Below are positions 33,754 to 42,273 of a stretch of DNA of 64,000 bases, one piece after another (the first letter of the stretch is position 1; every line of letters begins with the position of its first letter). The stretch is from Polyangium mundeleinium. Its GTDB lineage: Bacteria > Myxococcota_A > Polyangia > Polyangiales > Polyangiaceae. The stretch spans positions 5,300,501-5,364,500 of the forward strand of contig NZ_JAQNDO010000001.1 of assembly GCF_028369105.1 (NCBI RefSeq), written 5' to 3'. Under the pieces are notes generated by a model. The model saw only the letters and a program-made list of their open reading frames with translations, searched no databases and was not told where the DNA came from. The position numbers and the translations under genes were made by a program.

Positions 33754-33937
33754 TGGATCCGTGCTCCGAAAGGGCGGTCTTCACGTCGAGGGAGTCGGTC
33801 GAGCCGGGACTGAAGCGGACGTGGATGGTCCGGCCCTCCTCCTTGACGATGTCGAACGCGTTCGTGTCGTCCGAGACCCCGGCGAGGGCGCGGAGCTGCT
33901 CGACGAGGGTCTTGTGGGAGGGATCGATCGGGGTCAC
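33746..33937 (-). pseudogene. 5' part of the IS-split gene
   Basis: 64 intact codons from the ATG at 33937 (MTPIDPSHKTLVEQLRALAG) to Arg64, where the IS begins. Removing the IS and one duplicate leads straight into the frame at 32232 and gives a 317-residue protein. Beyond 33745 the open frame continues into IS sequence and has no meaning. The N-terminal part is a small alpha/beta domain (IVKEEGRTIHVRFSPGSTDS). Confidence 0.7.
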
Positions 33938-34083
33938 GTGGTATGTTTTACAGGGGTCGGGCGAGGGATTTCAACGATGGGCGCGCGGGCGGGCGCGGCC
34001 TTTCGCGGCATCGCTCGTGCAGACATGGCAGCGGTGAGCAAGACGGTCCCCGGGGGGCCGATTGCATTCGTCAGGAAGGGAGA

Positions 34084-34644
34084 ATGACCATGGCCGTGCT
34101 CTCGACGTCCGCCTGGGTGCTGCATGATCTCGGCCTCGCCGCCGGCTTCGGCGGCCCGCTCTTCGGCAAGCTCGCGCTTTCACGCGCGGTCCAGGACATC
34201 GGCTCCGAGGAGGAGCGAGGACAGGTCCTGCACGACGCATGGAGCAACTACAACGTGGTGACCGAGGCGAGCCTGGGCGTCGCGGCGCTGACCTGGTTCA
34301 TCGGCCGCGCGGCGATCTCGGGGCGATCGATCGACAAGGAGACACGCGGGCTCGTCCTCGCGAAGGACATCCTGCTCGGCGCCGCCGTCCTCACGGGCGC
34401 GGCGAACATCCTGAGCGGTCAAGAGCTCGGCAAGCAGGCCCCGGAAGGCGCGGTGCCCGTGCAATCGGGGAGCGAGCCGTCAGCCCGGACGCCCGAGAAG
34501 GCGAGGGGGCTCCTGCGGTGGTTGAACGTGATGGGCCCGATCAACCTGGCGTGCACGGCGGGCGTCATTGGCATCACCGCCATTCTGGCGATGAAGTCGG
34601 GGCAGTCGACGAAGTGGAGCTTCCTCTCGCGGCTCCTGCCCTGA
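34084..34644 (+). CDS. Small four-helix membrane protein, function unknown
   Basis: 186 residues. Start ATG 34084 has GGAAGGGAG just upstream. Predicted membrane segments lie near residues 10-30, 55-75, 95-115 and 150-175 (WVLHDLGLAAGFGGPLFGKL, ASLGVAALTWFIGRAAI, DILLGAAVLTGAANILSG, PINLACTAGVIGITAILAM). The length and pattern recall small DUF-type integral membrane proteins; none recognised. It ends at a strong bidirectional terminator and faces the S9 peptidase gene. Confidence 0.78.
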   Translation: MTMAVLSTSAWVLHDLGLAAGFGGPLFGKLALSRAVQDIGSEEERGQVLHDAWSNYNVVTEASLGVAALTWFIGRAAISGRSIDKETRGLVLAKDILLGAAVLTGAANILSGQELGKQAPEGAVPVQSGSEPSARTPEKARGLLRWLNVMGPINLACTAGVIGITAILAMKSGQSTKWSFLSRLLP

Positions 34645-34671
34645 ACGGACGCTCGTCCGGATTCGAAAAAA

Positions 34672-34712
34672 AAACGCGGCGCGCGCGGCTCTCGGCCCCG
34701 GGCGCCGCGTTT
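34672..34712. terminator. Strong bidirectional intrinsic terminator
   Basis: AAACGCGGCGC (34672-34682) pairs with GCGCCGCGTTT (34702-34712). On the + strand TTTCTTTT follows; on the minus strand the other side is a run of nine T. It serves the membrane protein gene and the kinase-to-peptidase operon. Confidence 0.9.
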
Positions 34713-34722
34713 CTTTTGGGTA

Positions 34723-36759
34723 TCAGGGAGCGGCCTTGGCCTTCACGTGTTTGTCGAGGAACTGGATCATCGCGGGGAACGCGACGAGGCGGTTCTTGCG
34801 TTTGGCGATGCCGTGGCCCTCGTCCTCGAAGGTCATGAGCTCGACGGGCAAGCCGCGTTTCTTGACGGCCTCGGCGATCTGGCGCGCCTCGCCGATGGGG
34901 ACGCGAGGATCACGGGTGCCGTGCACGACCATGAGCGGGGCCTTGATGCGGTCGACCTTGTGGATGGGGCTCACGCGGTCGAGGAAGGCGCCGTCCTTCG
35001 CCAGCGATCCGTATTCGGCTTCGCGCAGGGCCCGGCGATAAGGCGCGGTTTGCTTGAGGAAGGTGCGGAAATTGGCGATGCCCACGATGTCGACGCCGGC
35101 CGCCCATTGATCGGGGTAGAGCGTGAGCCCGGCGAGGACCATGTATCCCCCATAGCTGCCGCCCATGAGCGCGATCCGCGTGGGATCGACGTCGGGGCGG
35201 GCCGCGATGAACTTGCCGACCTCGGAGAGATCCCGGACCGAGTCCTCGCGTTTCTCCTTGTCGTCGAGGTGGGAGAACGATTTGCCGTAGCCCGTCGAGC
35301 CGCGCACGTTCGGGGCTGCCACTGCATACCCGGCGAGCACGAGCGATTGCACGAGCGGGTTGAAGTTGGGCTGGGCCTGTCCCTCGGGGCCGCCGTGCAC
35401 GGAGATCACGACGGGCCGCTTCTCGCCGGCCGCAGGTGCCATCTGGTAATAAAAAAACGAGACGGCGCGGCCGTCGGAGGTCTTCATCGTGACGAGCTCC
35501 GGCGGGACGAGCTTCGACGTGTCGATGCCCGCATGGTGGCTTTTCGTCGCGCGCGCGACCGCGGCGGTTGCGACGTCGACGCGATAGACCTCGGTCGGGA
35601 GGTTCGGGCGTTCGAGGCCGACGAAGGCCGCGTCGCCGGTTGGGGCGAGGTTCACGCTCGTCACCACGCCGCCGAGGTCGGCCTTCTTCTTCGAGACGAC
35701 CTTCCGCTTCGCGTCGAGCGTGACGACGTGCACCTCCTCCACGCCGTCGACGTTCACCGTGAGCGCGACGATGTCCTCGGGCTGGGAAGCCTCGGCCTTG
35801 GGGCTCGTGTACGCGGGGACGGTGACGTCCTGCACGTCGTGATCGAGTTCGAAGATCGGGGTGATCTTGCCAGTGGCGACGTCGAGCGCCACGAGCGAGA
35901 GGAACTCGCGGCCGCGATCGGTGAGCACGAGCAAGGACTTGCCGTCGCGTGTGAAGCGCGGGGCGCCCCAGCGCTCGTCGCCCTTGTGCTTGGTGAGGAG
36001 TTTTTTCGTGCCGCTCTTCGCGTCGACGAGCCAGAGGTCCTGATCGAAGCCGGAGCGGACCTCGATGACGACGACACGATCGCCGTCGAAATCGGCGACG
36101 GCGTGGCTGCCCGAGAGCTCGGCGATGGGCTTCTTGCCGAACGAATCTTTCTTCGCGGGCAGCGCCTCGACGTAGAGGTCCATGTCCTTGCCGTTGCGTG
36201 CGTTCGAGGTGAACGCGAAGCGCTTGCCGGCGTCGTCGAAGACGGGGAGCGTGTGCTTGACCTTGGGCGCGTCCGTGAGCGCCTGCGTGGCCTCGGGCTT
36301 GTCGCCGGCCGCGAGGTCGAGCCAGTGGATCTGATCGTTCTCGTCGCCGCCCTTGTCCTTGAGGAACACGGCCGCCGCGCCGCCCGGCGCGATGCGCAAA
36401 TCCGAGACGCGATCCGGGAACTTGGTGAGCTGCACCGGAGCCTGCGGCTCGGCCGTGGGGGCCGCGTCGAGCGAGGCCGAGAAGATCTGCATCGTGCCCG
36501 GAGCATCCGAGAGGAACAGGAATTTTTCGCGGCCGATCGCGCGGGGGGCCGTCGCGCGGTGCACGTCGAGGAGCTGTTCGAGCGTGATGCCCGACGAGGG
36601 AGCGGCCTCGGCAGGAGGCGCGGGCGTCGTCCCCGGCGAAGGCCCGAACGTGGGAGGGACGAGGGCGGCCGGGGGGACCGGCACGGGCTTCGGCGGCTCC
36701 GGCGAGGCGCAGGAGGCGAGGCCCGTGGCGACGAGGAGGGCGAGTCGCGGAAGGCGCAT
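34723..36759 (-). CDS. S9 prolyl-oligopeptidase-family lipoprotein peptidase
   Basis: 678 residues from the ATG at 36759. Lipoprotein signal (LLVATGLASC), a Pro-rich linker, a seven-bladed propeller (about 85-420, with LSDAPGTMQIFSASLDA and RFTRDGKSLLVLTDRG blades), and a C-terminal alpha/beta-hydrolase: VVISVHGGPEGQ, GSTGYGKSF, GGSYGGYMVL with the catalytic Ser near 532, VVHGTRDPRVP with the Asp, and DEGHGIAKRKN with the His. It cleaves peptides, probably in the periplasm. Last gene of the kinase operon (28 bp after the TPR/PEGA gene). Confidence 0.93.
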   Translation of the reverse strand: MRLPRLALLVATGLASCASPEPPKPVPVPPAALVPPTFGPSPGTTPAPPAEAAPSSGITLEQLLDVHRATAPRAIGREKFLFLSDAPGTMQIFSASLDAAPTAEPQAPVQLTKFPDRVSDLRIAPGGAAAVFLKDKGGDENDQIHWLDLAAGDKPEATQALTDAPKVKHTLPVFDDAGKRFAFTSNARNGKDMDLYVEALPAKKDSFGKKPIAELSGSHAVADFDGDRVVVIEVRSGFDQDLWLVDAKSGTKKLLTKHKGDERWGAPRFTRDGKSLLVLTDRGREFLSLVALDVATGKITPIFELDHDVQDVTVPAYTSPKAEASQPEDIVALTVNVDGVEEVHVVTLDAKRKVVSKKKADLGGVVTSVNLAPTGDAAFVGLERPNLPTEVYRVDVATAAVARATKSHHAGIDTSKLVPPELVTMKTSDGRAVSFFYYQMAPAAGEKRPVVISVHGGPEGQAQPNFNPLVQSLVLAGYAVAAPNVRGSTGYGKSFSHLDDKEKREDSVRDLSEVGKFIAARPDVDPTRIALMGGSYGGYMVLAGLTLYPDQWAAGVDIVGIANFRTFLKQTAPYRRALREAEYGSLAKDGAFLDRVSPIHKVDRIKAPLMVVHGTRDPRVPIGEARQIAEAVKKRGLPVELMTFEDEGHGIAKRKNRLVAFPAMIQFLDKHVKAKAAP

Positions 36760-36787
36760 GCGCGCGATGCTACCAGACGCGGCGCGA

Positions 36788-37744
36788 TCAGAAACGGCCG
36801 ACGAGGCCGATCCCGGTCGGCGAGACGAACGGCCGCACCGAGACCTCGGAGGAATCGGCAGGCGGGTCGGGCGGCTTGCCGAGGAGCAACATCGCGAGCC
36901 CCGCGCCCGCGGCAAGGACGCCCGCGCTGCCGACGATGTCTCCGGCGAGCGCGAACCTGCGCGCCTGCGCGGCCTCGGGCCCGTCCTGCACGGGGGCGTC
37001 TGCGGCCTTTTGAACACCAATCAATCCGACCGTGAGGCCCGACGCGAGAGCGACGGCGCCGCCGGCGAGGAGGAAGATCGGCACGATGGGCTGCTCGGGC
37101 GGGATCGGCGGTGTGCCGCCGCCGGGCGGTTTCACGGGGCCGGGGCCGGGTCCCTTCGGGCCGAGCGGCACGAGCGTCACCGTGATGGCCTTCTGTTCGC
37201 CCTCGCCGACCTTGGCCCGCGTCGTGGCCTCGCGGTAGCCCTGGGCGCGCACGACGATCGTGTGCTCGCCCGGATCGACGATGCGCGGCAAGCCGAGCGC
37301 TGCCTGCGGGACCTCGGCGCCGTCGACGCGCATGCTGAGCGCGGGCGGCGCGGCGGGGGCGATGTGGATGTCGAGCCGACCGACGCGCAGCTCGAGCGCG
37401 GCGATGGCGTCACGCGCGGGCTGCTCGTACGGCTTGTTGGCCGCGTTCTGCAGATCCGCCTCGACGAGGAAGGCGCGGAAGCTCTCGAGGGCGTCGACGA
37501 GGCGGCCGATCTCGCGGTTCGCGACGCCGAGGCTGTAGAGGGTGAGCGGCGCGCGCCTGAGGGCGAGTGAGCGCATGTATCGCTCGCGCGCCTCGGCCCA
37601 GCGGCCCTCCTGCGCGAGCTTGGCGCCGTCGCGGAAGAGCTCACGCGCGAGGGCGACGTCCGCAGGGCTCTGCGCATGCGCGAGCCCATGGCTCCAGAGC
37701 ATCGCGGCGAGGACGAGGGAGGAGACGAAGCGCCTCGGGATCAC
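36788..37744 (-). CDS. TPR/PEGA-domain exported protein with C-terminal membrane helices
   Basis: 318 residues from the GTG at 37744, two bases after the kelch gene's stop. Signal peptide ends near AHAQS. Tetratricopeptide-like helices (ARELFRDGAKLAQEGRWAEA, LTLYSLGVANREIGRLVDAL) lead to a PEGA domain (LRVGRLDIHIAPAAPPALSM, GEHTIVVRAQGYREATTRAK), a Pro/Gly linker, and two membrane helices (IFLLAGGAVALASGLTVGLI; AGDIVGSAGVLAAGAGLAML). This layout is common next to myxobacterial Ser/Thr kinases. Probably an envelope scaffold for the operon. Confidence 0.82.
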   Translation of the reverse strand: MIPRRFVSSLVLAAMLWSHGLAHAQSPADVALARELFRDGAKLAQEGRWAEARERYMRSLALRRAPLTLYSLGVANREIGRLVDALESFRAFLVEADLQNAANKPYEQPARDAIAALELRVGRLDIHIAPAAPPALSMRVDGAEVPQAALGLPRIVDPGEHTIVVRAQGYREATTRAKVGEGEQKAITVTLVPLGPKGPGPGPVKPPGGGTPPIPPEQPIVPIFLLAGGAVALASGLTVGLIGVQKAADAPVQDGPEAAQARRFALAGDIVGSAGVLAAGAGLAMLLLGKPPDPPADSSEVSVRPFVSPTGIGLVGRF

Positions 37745-37746
37745 GG

Positions 37747-39291
37747 TCAAGGACGGTAGCGCTCCCCCGCGGTGATCAAGGTGCCGTTGTCGAGCCCGCT
37801 CCAGAGGAGGATCTCCTCGCCGGTCCAGACGGCGACGCCGTACTCGTGATCGGCCATCGAGGGCCAGGGCGGGATCGCGCTCCACGACGCGTTCGTGACG
37901 TCGTACGCGTGGCCGTCGAGCGCGATCTTCTGCGTCGTGTCGAGGCCGCCGGCGAGGACAGCGCGGGTGCCAGCGTAGCCCGCGACGCCGGTCCGGCCCA
38001 TCGGCGCGGAGCGCTTTCCGTTCGCGGTCGTGGAGGTCCACACGTTGCTCATCGGGTCGTAGATCGCAGCGTCTTCGAAGGCTGCGCCGGCCACGTCGCG
38101 CCCGCCGTGCACGAGCATCGTGCCGTTCATCCACACGGTGAACGCATCATACCGCGCGGTGGGCGCGTTCTGCGTGGAAAGGCTGCGCCACTTGTTCATC
38201 ACGGGATCGTAGCCAAAACTCTCGTTCGACGCGCCGGCGGCGAAGGGGCGGCCGCCGAAGAGGAGCATCTCCGTGCCGGACCAGACCCAGCCGGTGTTCG
38301 TCCGCGCGTTCGGCGCGCTGGCGGTGCTCATCGAGCTCCACTTGTTCATGGCGGGGTCGTAGAGCGCGCCGCCCGCGATGGGCGAGCCGCCGCTGCTGCC
38401 GCCCCAGATGAGCACGCGGCTGCCCGTGGAGAACGCGACGGGCGCGCGCCGGCCGATGGGCGCGATGCCGACGTCGCTCCACGTGTCGGTCGCGAGATCG
38501 TAGAGCTTGCCTGTGTTCAGCGCGGTGGAGCCGTTCGCGGGGCCGCCGCCCCAGACGAGGACACGCTCGCCGGTCCACACCGCGACGGCGTCGACGCGCG
38601 GCTCGGGCGCGCCCATGCCGCTCACGGCCGTCCACGCGTCCGTCTTCGGATCGTAGAGCGCGCCGTCGCCGAGCGCGCCCTGCGCGTTCTGGCCACCCCA
38701 CACGAAGAGCTTCGTGCCCGCCCACGCGGCCGCGGCGCGTTGCCGGGGCGCGGGCGCGTTCATGGTGGTCATCTCCACCCAGCCGGGCTGACAGACCCCG
38801 CCCGCACACGCGTGCCCCGCGAGGCAGTCCTTGAAACACGTGCCGCAGTGCTGCGGGTTCGAATCCAGGATCGCGCAGACCTCGCCGCAGGCCTGCGTCT
38901 CCCCGCCACACTGGAGGACACACGTGTTGCCGAGGCACTCGTGATCCGCGGGGCAGTCCGCGGTCTCGCAGCACGCCGCGCAGCCCGTATCTTCGCAGCA
39001 GCGCTCGCCGGCCGCACACGCCTGCCCGCAGCCTCCGCAGTGCTCGACGTTCGTCGTGACATCGACGCACGCGTCGGCGCAACACGCCTCGCTCGCGCTG
39101 CACGAGTTGTTGCACGGCGGAGCGCCGCCGCCCCCATCGTTTCCGCTGCCGCCCGTGCCCGTGGCCGCGGCCCCGCCAACGTTTTCGAGGGGTTTGCCCG
39201 CGAGCTCCGACTCGGCGAGCAGCGAGCACGCAACGGGCGTGATCAGCAGGGGAAGAAGGAGGAGCGTGAGCGGCGTGCCACGAGCGTTCAT
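37747..39291 (-). CDS. Kelch-repeat lipoprotein with Cys-rich N-terminal region
   Basis: 514 residues from the ATG at 39291, 4 bp after the kinase stop. Lipobox LLITPVAC, a GG/TG linker, then a Cys-rich segment (about 45-155) of repeated EHCGGCGQAC and QHCGTCFKDC units typical of myxobacterial surface proteins. The rest is a kelch propeller: RAAAAWAGTKLFVWGGQNAQ, VAVWTGERVLVWGGG, GWVWSGTEMLLFGGR, each with the Gly-Gly and aromatic positions. Likely displayed on the outer surface and involved in binding. Second gene of the kinase operon. Confidence 0.87.
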   Translation of the reverse strand: MNARGTPLTLLLLPLLITPVACSLLAESELAGKPLENVGGAAATGTGGSGNDGGGGAPPCNNSCSASEACCADACVDVTTNVEHCGGCGQACAAGERCCEDTGCAACCETADCPADHECLGNTCVLQCGGETQACGEVCAILDSNPQHCGTCFKDCLAGHACAGGVCQPGWVEMTTMNAPAPRQRAAAAWAGTKLFVWGGQNAQGALGDGALYDPKTDAWTAVSGMGAPEPRVDAVAVWTGERVLVWGGGPANGSTALNTGKLYDLATDTWSDVGIAPIGRRAPVAFSTGSRVLIWGGSSGGSPIAGGALYDPAMNKWSSMSTASAPNARTNTGWVWSGTEMLLFGGRPFAAGASNESFGYDPVMNKWRSLSTQNAPTARYDAFTVWMNGTMLVHGGRDVAGAAFEDAAIYDPMSNVWTSTTANGKRSAPMGRTGVAGYAGTRAVLAGGLDTTQKIALDGHAYDVTNASWSAIPPWPSMADHEYGVAVWTGEEILLWSGLDNGTLITAGERYRP

Positions 39292-39295
39292 GAGC

Positions 39296-40978
39296 TCAGA
39301 AATTGGGTTCGGTGGGGACAGGCATGTTCGGACCCGGCCCCTTCTTGCCGCCGAGGGGCTTCGTGACGTTCGGCGCGTTCGTGCCCGGCGCGACCGGCTG
39401 CGCGGAGGCATCGCTGCTCGCGCTCGACGCAGGCGCGGCGCTCGGATGCGGCGCCGCGGAGGGCATCGCGGGGAGGATCGCGGGCTTCGTGTTGGCCTCG
39501 CTCGGCAGCGGCGCGGTCAGGGCCGCGGGCGCGCGCGCGCTCGCCTCGGTCTGCGTGGACGTGTCTCCCTGGAGATACATCCACGCTCCCGCCGAGGCTG
39601 CGCCGACCGCGAGCGCGAGCGGCCCGATCCAGAGCGCGGGCGAGCGTCGCTCGGGCGGGCGCGTGCTCGTCGTCGGCGAGGGGACGCTCGAAGGAGGGCG
39701 GACGGGACCACTCGTCTCGGCGTCGCCCTCCGCGCTCTGCGTCGCGGGATCGGCCGCCTCGCCGTCGACGTTCGACGGCAAGCGCAGCGGAGCGATCTCG
39801 CGCTCGGAGATCATGCGCGGCCGCGGCGACGAGGGCTGCAGGGCGGACATCGGCGGCCTATCGGAGAGCGGCCGATGCTCCTCGGGTTCGAGCCAGTGGG
39901 CGCGGAGCGAGTTGCCCGCGGCGTCGGTCTCCACGCCGTGGCTCTGCGCCCACGCCGCGAGCGCGGCGCCGAGCTCGCGCATCGACTGCCAGCGATCGTC
40001 GGCCTCTTTCATGAGGCCTCGTTGCACGATCGACCAGAGCTCCTCGTCGTCGATCTCGTGCTCGGACCAGGGCTCCGGTTCGCGCAGCAGGATCGCGCTG
40101 AGCAGCGCGTTGTAGTTCCCGCCGTCGTAGGGCTTCAGGCCCGTCGTGACCTCGTAGAGCATCACGCAGAACGCCCAGATGTCGGTGCGATGATCGACGT
40201 CGCTGCGGCCACACGCTTGCTCGGGCGACATGTAGTGCGGGCTGCCGAGGATCACGCCGGCTTGCGTCGTCGTGCGCACGACCTCCTCGTGGTGCAGCTT
40301 CGCGATGCCGAAGTCGACGATTTTGGGCACCACGGCGCCGCGATCGTCGGTCACGAGCAGGACGTTGTCGGGCTTGAGATCACGATGGACGATGCCCTTC
40401 GCGTGCGCGGCCGCGAGCGCGCTCGCGACGGGCAGGAGCGTGCGCACGGCGGCCGCGGGCGAGAGCCTACGCCGGCGCGAGATGGTTTGCCCGAGCGACT
40501 CGCCGTGCAGGACCTCCATCACGATGAAGGGGTCCTTCTGCTCCGTCGTGCCGAAGTCGAACACGCGCACGATCGAGGGATGCCCGATGCGCGCCGCGGC
40601 CCGCGCTTCTTGCAGGAGGCGCTGCGACGCCTCGGCCGTGGCGAAGTCGCGGCGGATGAGCTTGACGGCGACGTCGATGTCGAGCGTGAGGTTTTTCGCG
40701 AGCCACACCGCGCCCATGCCGCCCTCGCCGAGGACCTTCGACAGCCGGTACTTGCCGGCGATCACGTCACCAGCGAGGTAACTCGTGGCGGGCGACGCCT
40801 CGCTCGGCGTGGAGCGCGGCGGCGTGGAGCGTGGCATTCCGGATCGGGGCGCGTCCTGCGTGTCGGCCATGGCTCGCGCCTCCGCCTCCGAGGGCGCGGG
40901 GTTCTCCGCTGCGCCCGTGATCGCGGCAGCGCTCGGCGATCGAGCGGACGCGGGCGGGTGTTGGGACGAAGGCGGCAT
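39296..40978 (-). CDS. Hanks-type Ser/Thr protein kinase with one membrane helix
   Basis: 560 residues. After a Ser/Pro-rich N-terminus the kinase domain (about 73-335) shows GKYRLSKVLGEGGMGAVWLA, VAVKLIRRD, HRDLKPDN, KIVDFGIAK and SPHYMSPEQA, all active-site positions intact. A Pro/Ser-rich juxtamembrane region follows, one helix near residues 443-466 (ALWIGPLALAVGAASAGAWM), and a Pro/Ala/Ser-rich extracytoplasmic tail without a defined sensor. It heads a four-gene leftward operon with kelch, TPR/PEGA and S9 peptidase genes (gaps 4, 2 and 28 bp). The in-frame extension to 41425 is not coding. Confidence 0.93.
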   Translation of the reverse strand: MPPSSQHPPASARSPSAAAITGAAENPAPSEAEARAMADTQDAPRSGMPRSTPPRSTPSEASPATSYLAGDVIAGKYRLSKVLGEGGMGAVWLAKNLTLDIDVAVKLIRRDFATAEASQRLLQEARAAARIGHPSIVRVFDFGTTEQKDPFIVMEVLHGESLGQTISRRRRLSPAAAVRTLLPVASALAAAHAKGIVHRDLKPDNVLLVTDDRGAVVPKIVDFGIAKLHHEEVVRTTTQAGVILGSPHYMSPEQACGRSDVDHRTDIWAFCVMLYEVTTGLKPYDGGNYNALLSAILLREPEPWSEHEIDDEELWSIVQRGLMKEADDRWQSMRELGAALAAWAQSHGVETDAAGNSLRAHWLEPEEHRPLSDRPPMSALQPSSPRPRMISEREIAPLRLPSNVDGEAADPATQSAEGDAETSGPVRPPSSVPSPTTSTRPPERRSPALWIGPLALAVGAASAGAWMYLQGDTSTQTEASARAPAALTAPLPSEANTKPAILPAMPSAAPHPSAAPASSASSDASAQPVAPGTNAPNVTKPLGGKKGPGPNMPVPTEPNF

Positions 40979-41151
40979 GAGGAAGCGAAGGGTACGCCCG
41001 AGCCGGGCACGCGAATCCAGCCGAACTATACCGCTCCCGCCGGACTCTCCACAACCCTCGCCGAGGTCCGGCTCTACGGACTCTCCCAAAGGGCCCGGGA
41101 AGGCGCTGAAATTCCGCCCTGGCGGCAGGGGGCGGCGTGCGTCCGGCGCGC

Positions 41152-42072
41152 TCAAGGTCGCAGCCGATCGAGCAAACCGACGAGCGAGGCCAGCGCGAAC
41201 GCAAGGCCGAGGGCGTAAAGCGCGAAGAAGGTGGCCGGCACCGTGGCCTCGAGCCCCGAGAAGCCGAAGCGCTTCTTGCCGCGTGGCGCGTAGAGCCCCT
41301 CCCACTCGCGCGTGAAGACACGGTAGCTGCCGACGAAGCGCCGCCGCTCCATGCGCCGGAGCTGCCGGTAGCGCCAGTCGACGAGGGCTTCGTACTGGAG
41401 GATCGTGCGCTTCCAGAGGCGGCACGCGAGCATGCCGATCAAGAAGAGCGGGATCGTCACGAACGCGAGGCGCGTGCCCGTGAGCGCGAGGTCCTTGATC
41501 AGGAAGGCGACGACCGCCGAGAGGCCCGCGTTCACCGTGAGGAACGTCTGCGTCGTGCCGCGCCTGCGCTCGACGAGGCGCTCGGTGCTGTCGAAGAGCA
41601 GGCGGTACTCGTCGAAGGCGTCCGTACGCACCGGCGCGTGCGATGCGTCCACCTCGGCGAGGATCTCGTGTACGACGTGGCGCTCGACGTCCTCGGCCGA
41701 ACCCTCGTCGAGCTCCGCGAGGTCCCCGCGCGCGGGCAGGATGTCGGCGCGCAGATCGACGAACGGGGCGAGCGCGGGCCGATCGATGGCGACGAGCAGG
41801 AGCTTGTCGGTCACCTTCACGAGCGCGGGGAGGAGCTCCTCGGGCGCGCCGATCTTTCCGGCGGCGAAGCTACGATCGACGAAGAGGACGATCGCGGCGG
41901 CGGACTTTGCGGCGCGGCTGAACGAACGGGCGGGATCGGCGCTGTCGTCCTCTTCGGGCCAGCGCTTCACGCGGAGGCCGCGCTCTTCGAGGCGCTCGGT
42001 GATGCGGGAGGCGCGGCCGTCCTGGCTCGGGGCAGCGACGACGAGGACCTCGGCCGGCGATGCGTCGTGCAT
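41152..42072 (-). CDS. TIR-like domain fused to a multi-helix membrane domain (RipA/SLATT-like)
   Basis: 306 residues from the ATG at 42072; another ATG at 42087 and a long frame to 42201 are possible. Residues about 7-115 have the TIR/Rossmann pattern: AEVLVVAAPS, a helix ITERLEERGLRVKRWPE, AAAIVLFVDRSFAAGKIG, then PEEL (Glu78/79) in the place of the catalytic Glu of NAD-cleaving TIR domains. A helical segment with DEYRLLFDSTERLVERRRGT leads to helices near 176-193, 201-219 and 279-301, with LQYEALVDWRYRQLRRMERR between. That half recalls RipA-type and SLATT membrane proteins. The gene stands alone. A membrane effector role in defence is inference; the TIR call is by pattern only. Confidence 0.6.
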   Translation of the reverse strand: MHDASPAEVLVVAAPSQDGRASRITERLEERGLRVKRWPEEDDSADPARSFSRAAKSAAAIVLFVDRSFAAGKIGAPEELLPALVKVTDKLLLVAIDRPALAPFVDLRADILPARGDLAELDEGSAEDVERHVVHEILAEVDASHAPVRTDAFDEYRLLFDSTERLVERRRGTTQTFLTVNAGLSAVVAFLIKDLALTGTRLAFVTIPLFLIGMLACRLWKRTILQYEALVDWRYRQLRRMERRRFVGSYRVFTREWEGLYAPRGKKRFGFSGLEATVPATFFALYALGLAFALASLVGLLDRLRP

Positions 42073-42273
42073 GATGGCTCGGCGCATCAAACCAAGAGAT
42101 CGCACGTTTGAAAAGCATTGAATCGTCGTCCCGCGGCGGCGAGGGCAGATGACGGGCGTCCACCGTTCGGATATCGTGTTTCTTCCGAGAAGGCGGGCCA
42201 CCCGCGCGTGGTGGCCCGGACGCCGTCGGTGCCGGGAGCGAGCCGGCTTTCTTATTTTTCAGGAGGACGAACG

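Noticed and set aside
34747-37035. 762-codon open frame on the + strand
   Set aside because: Antisense shadow of the S9 peptidase, which has a full catalytic triad and signal peptide.
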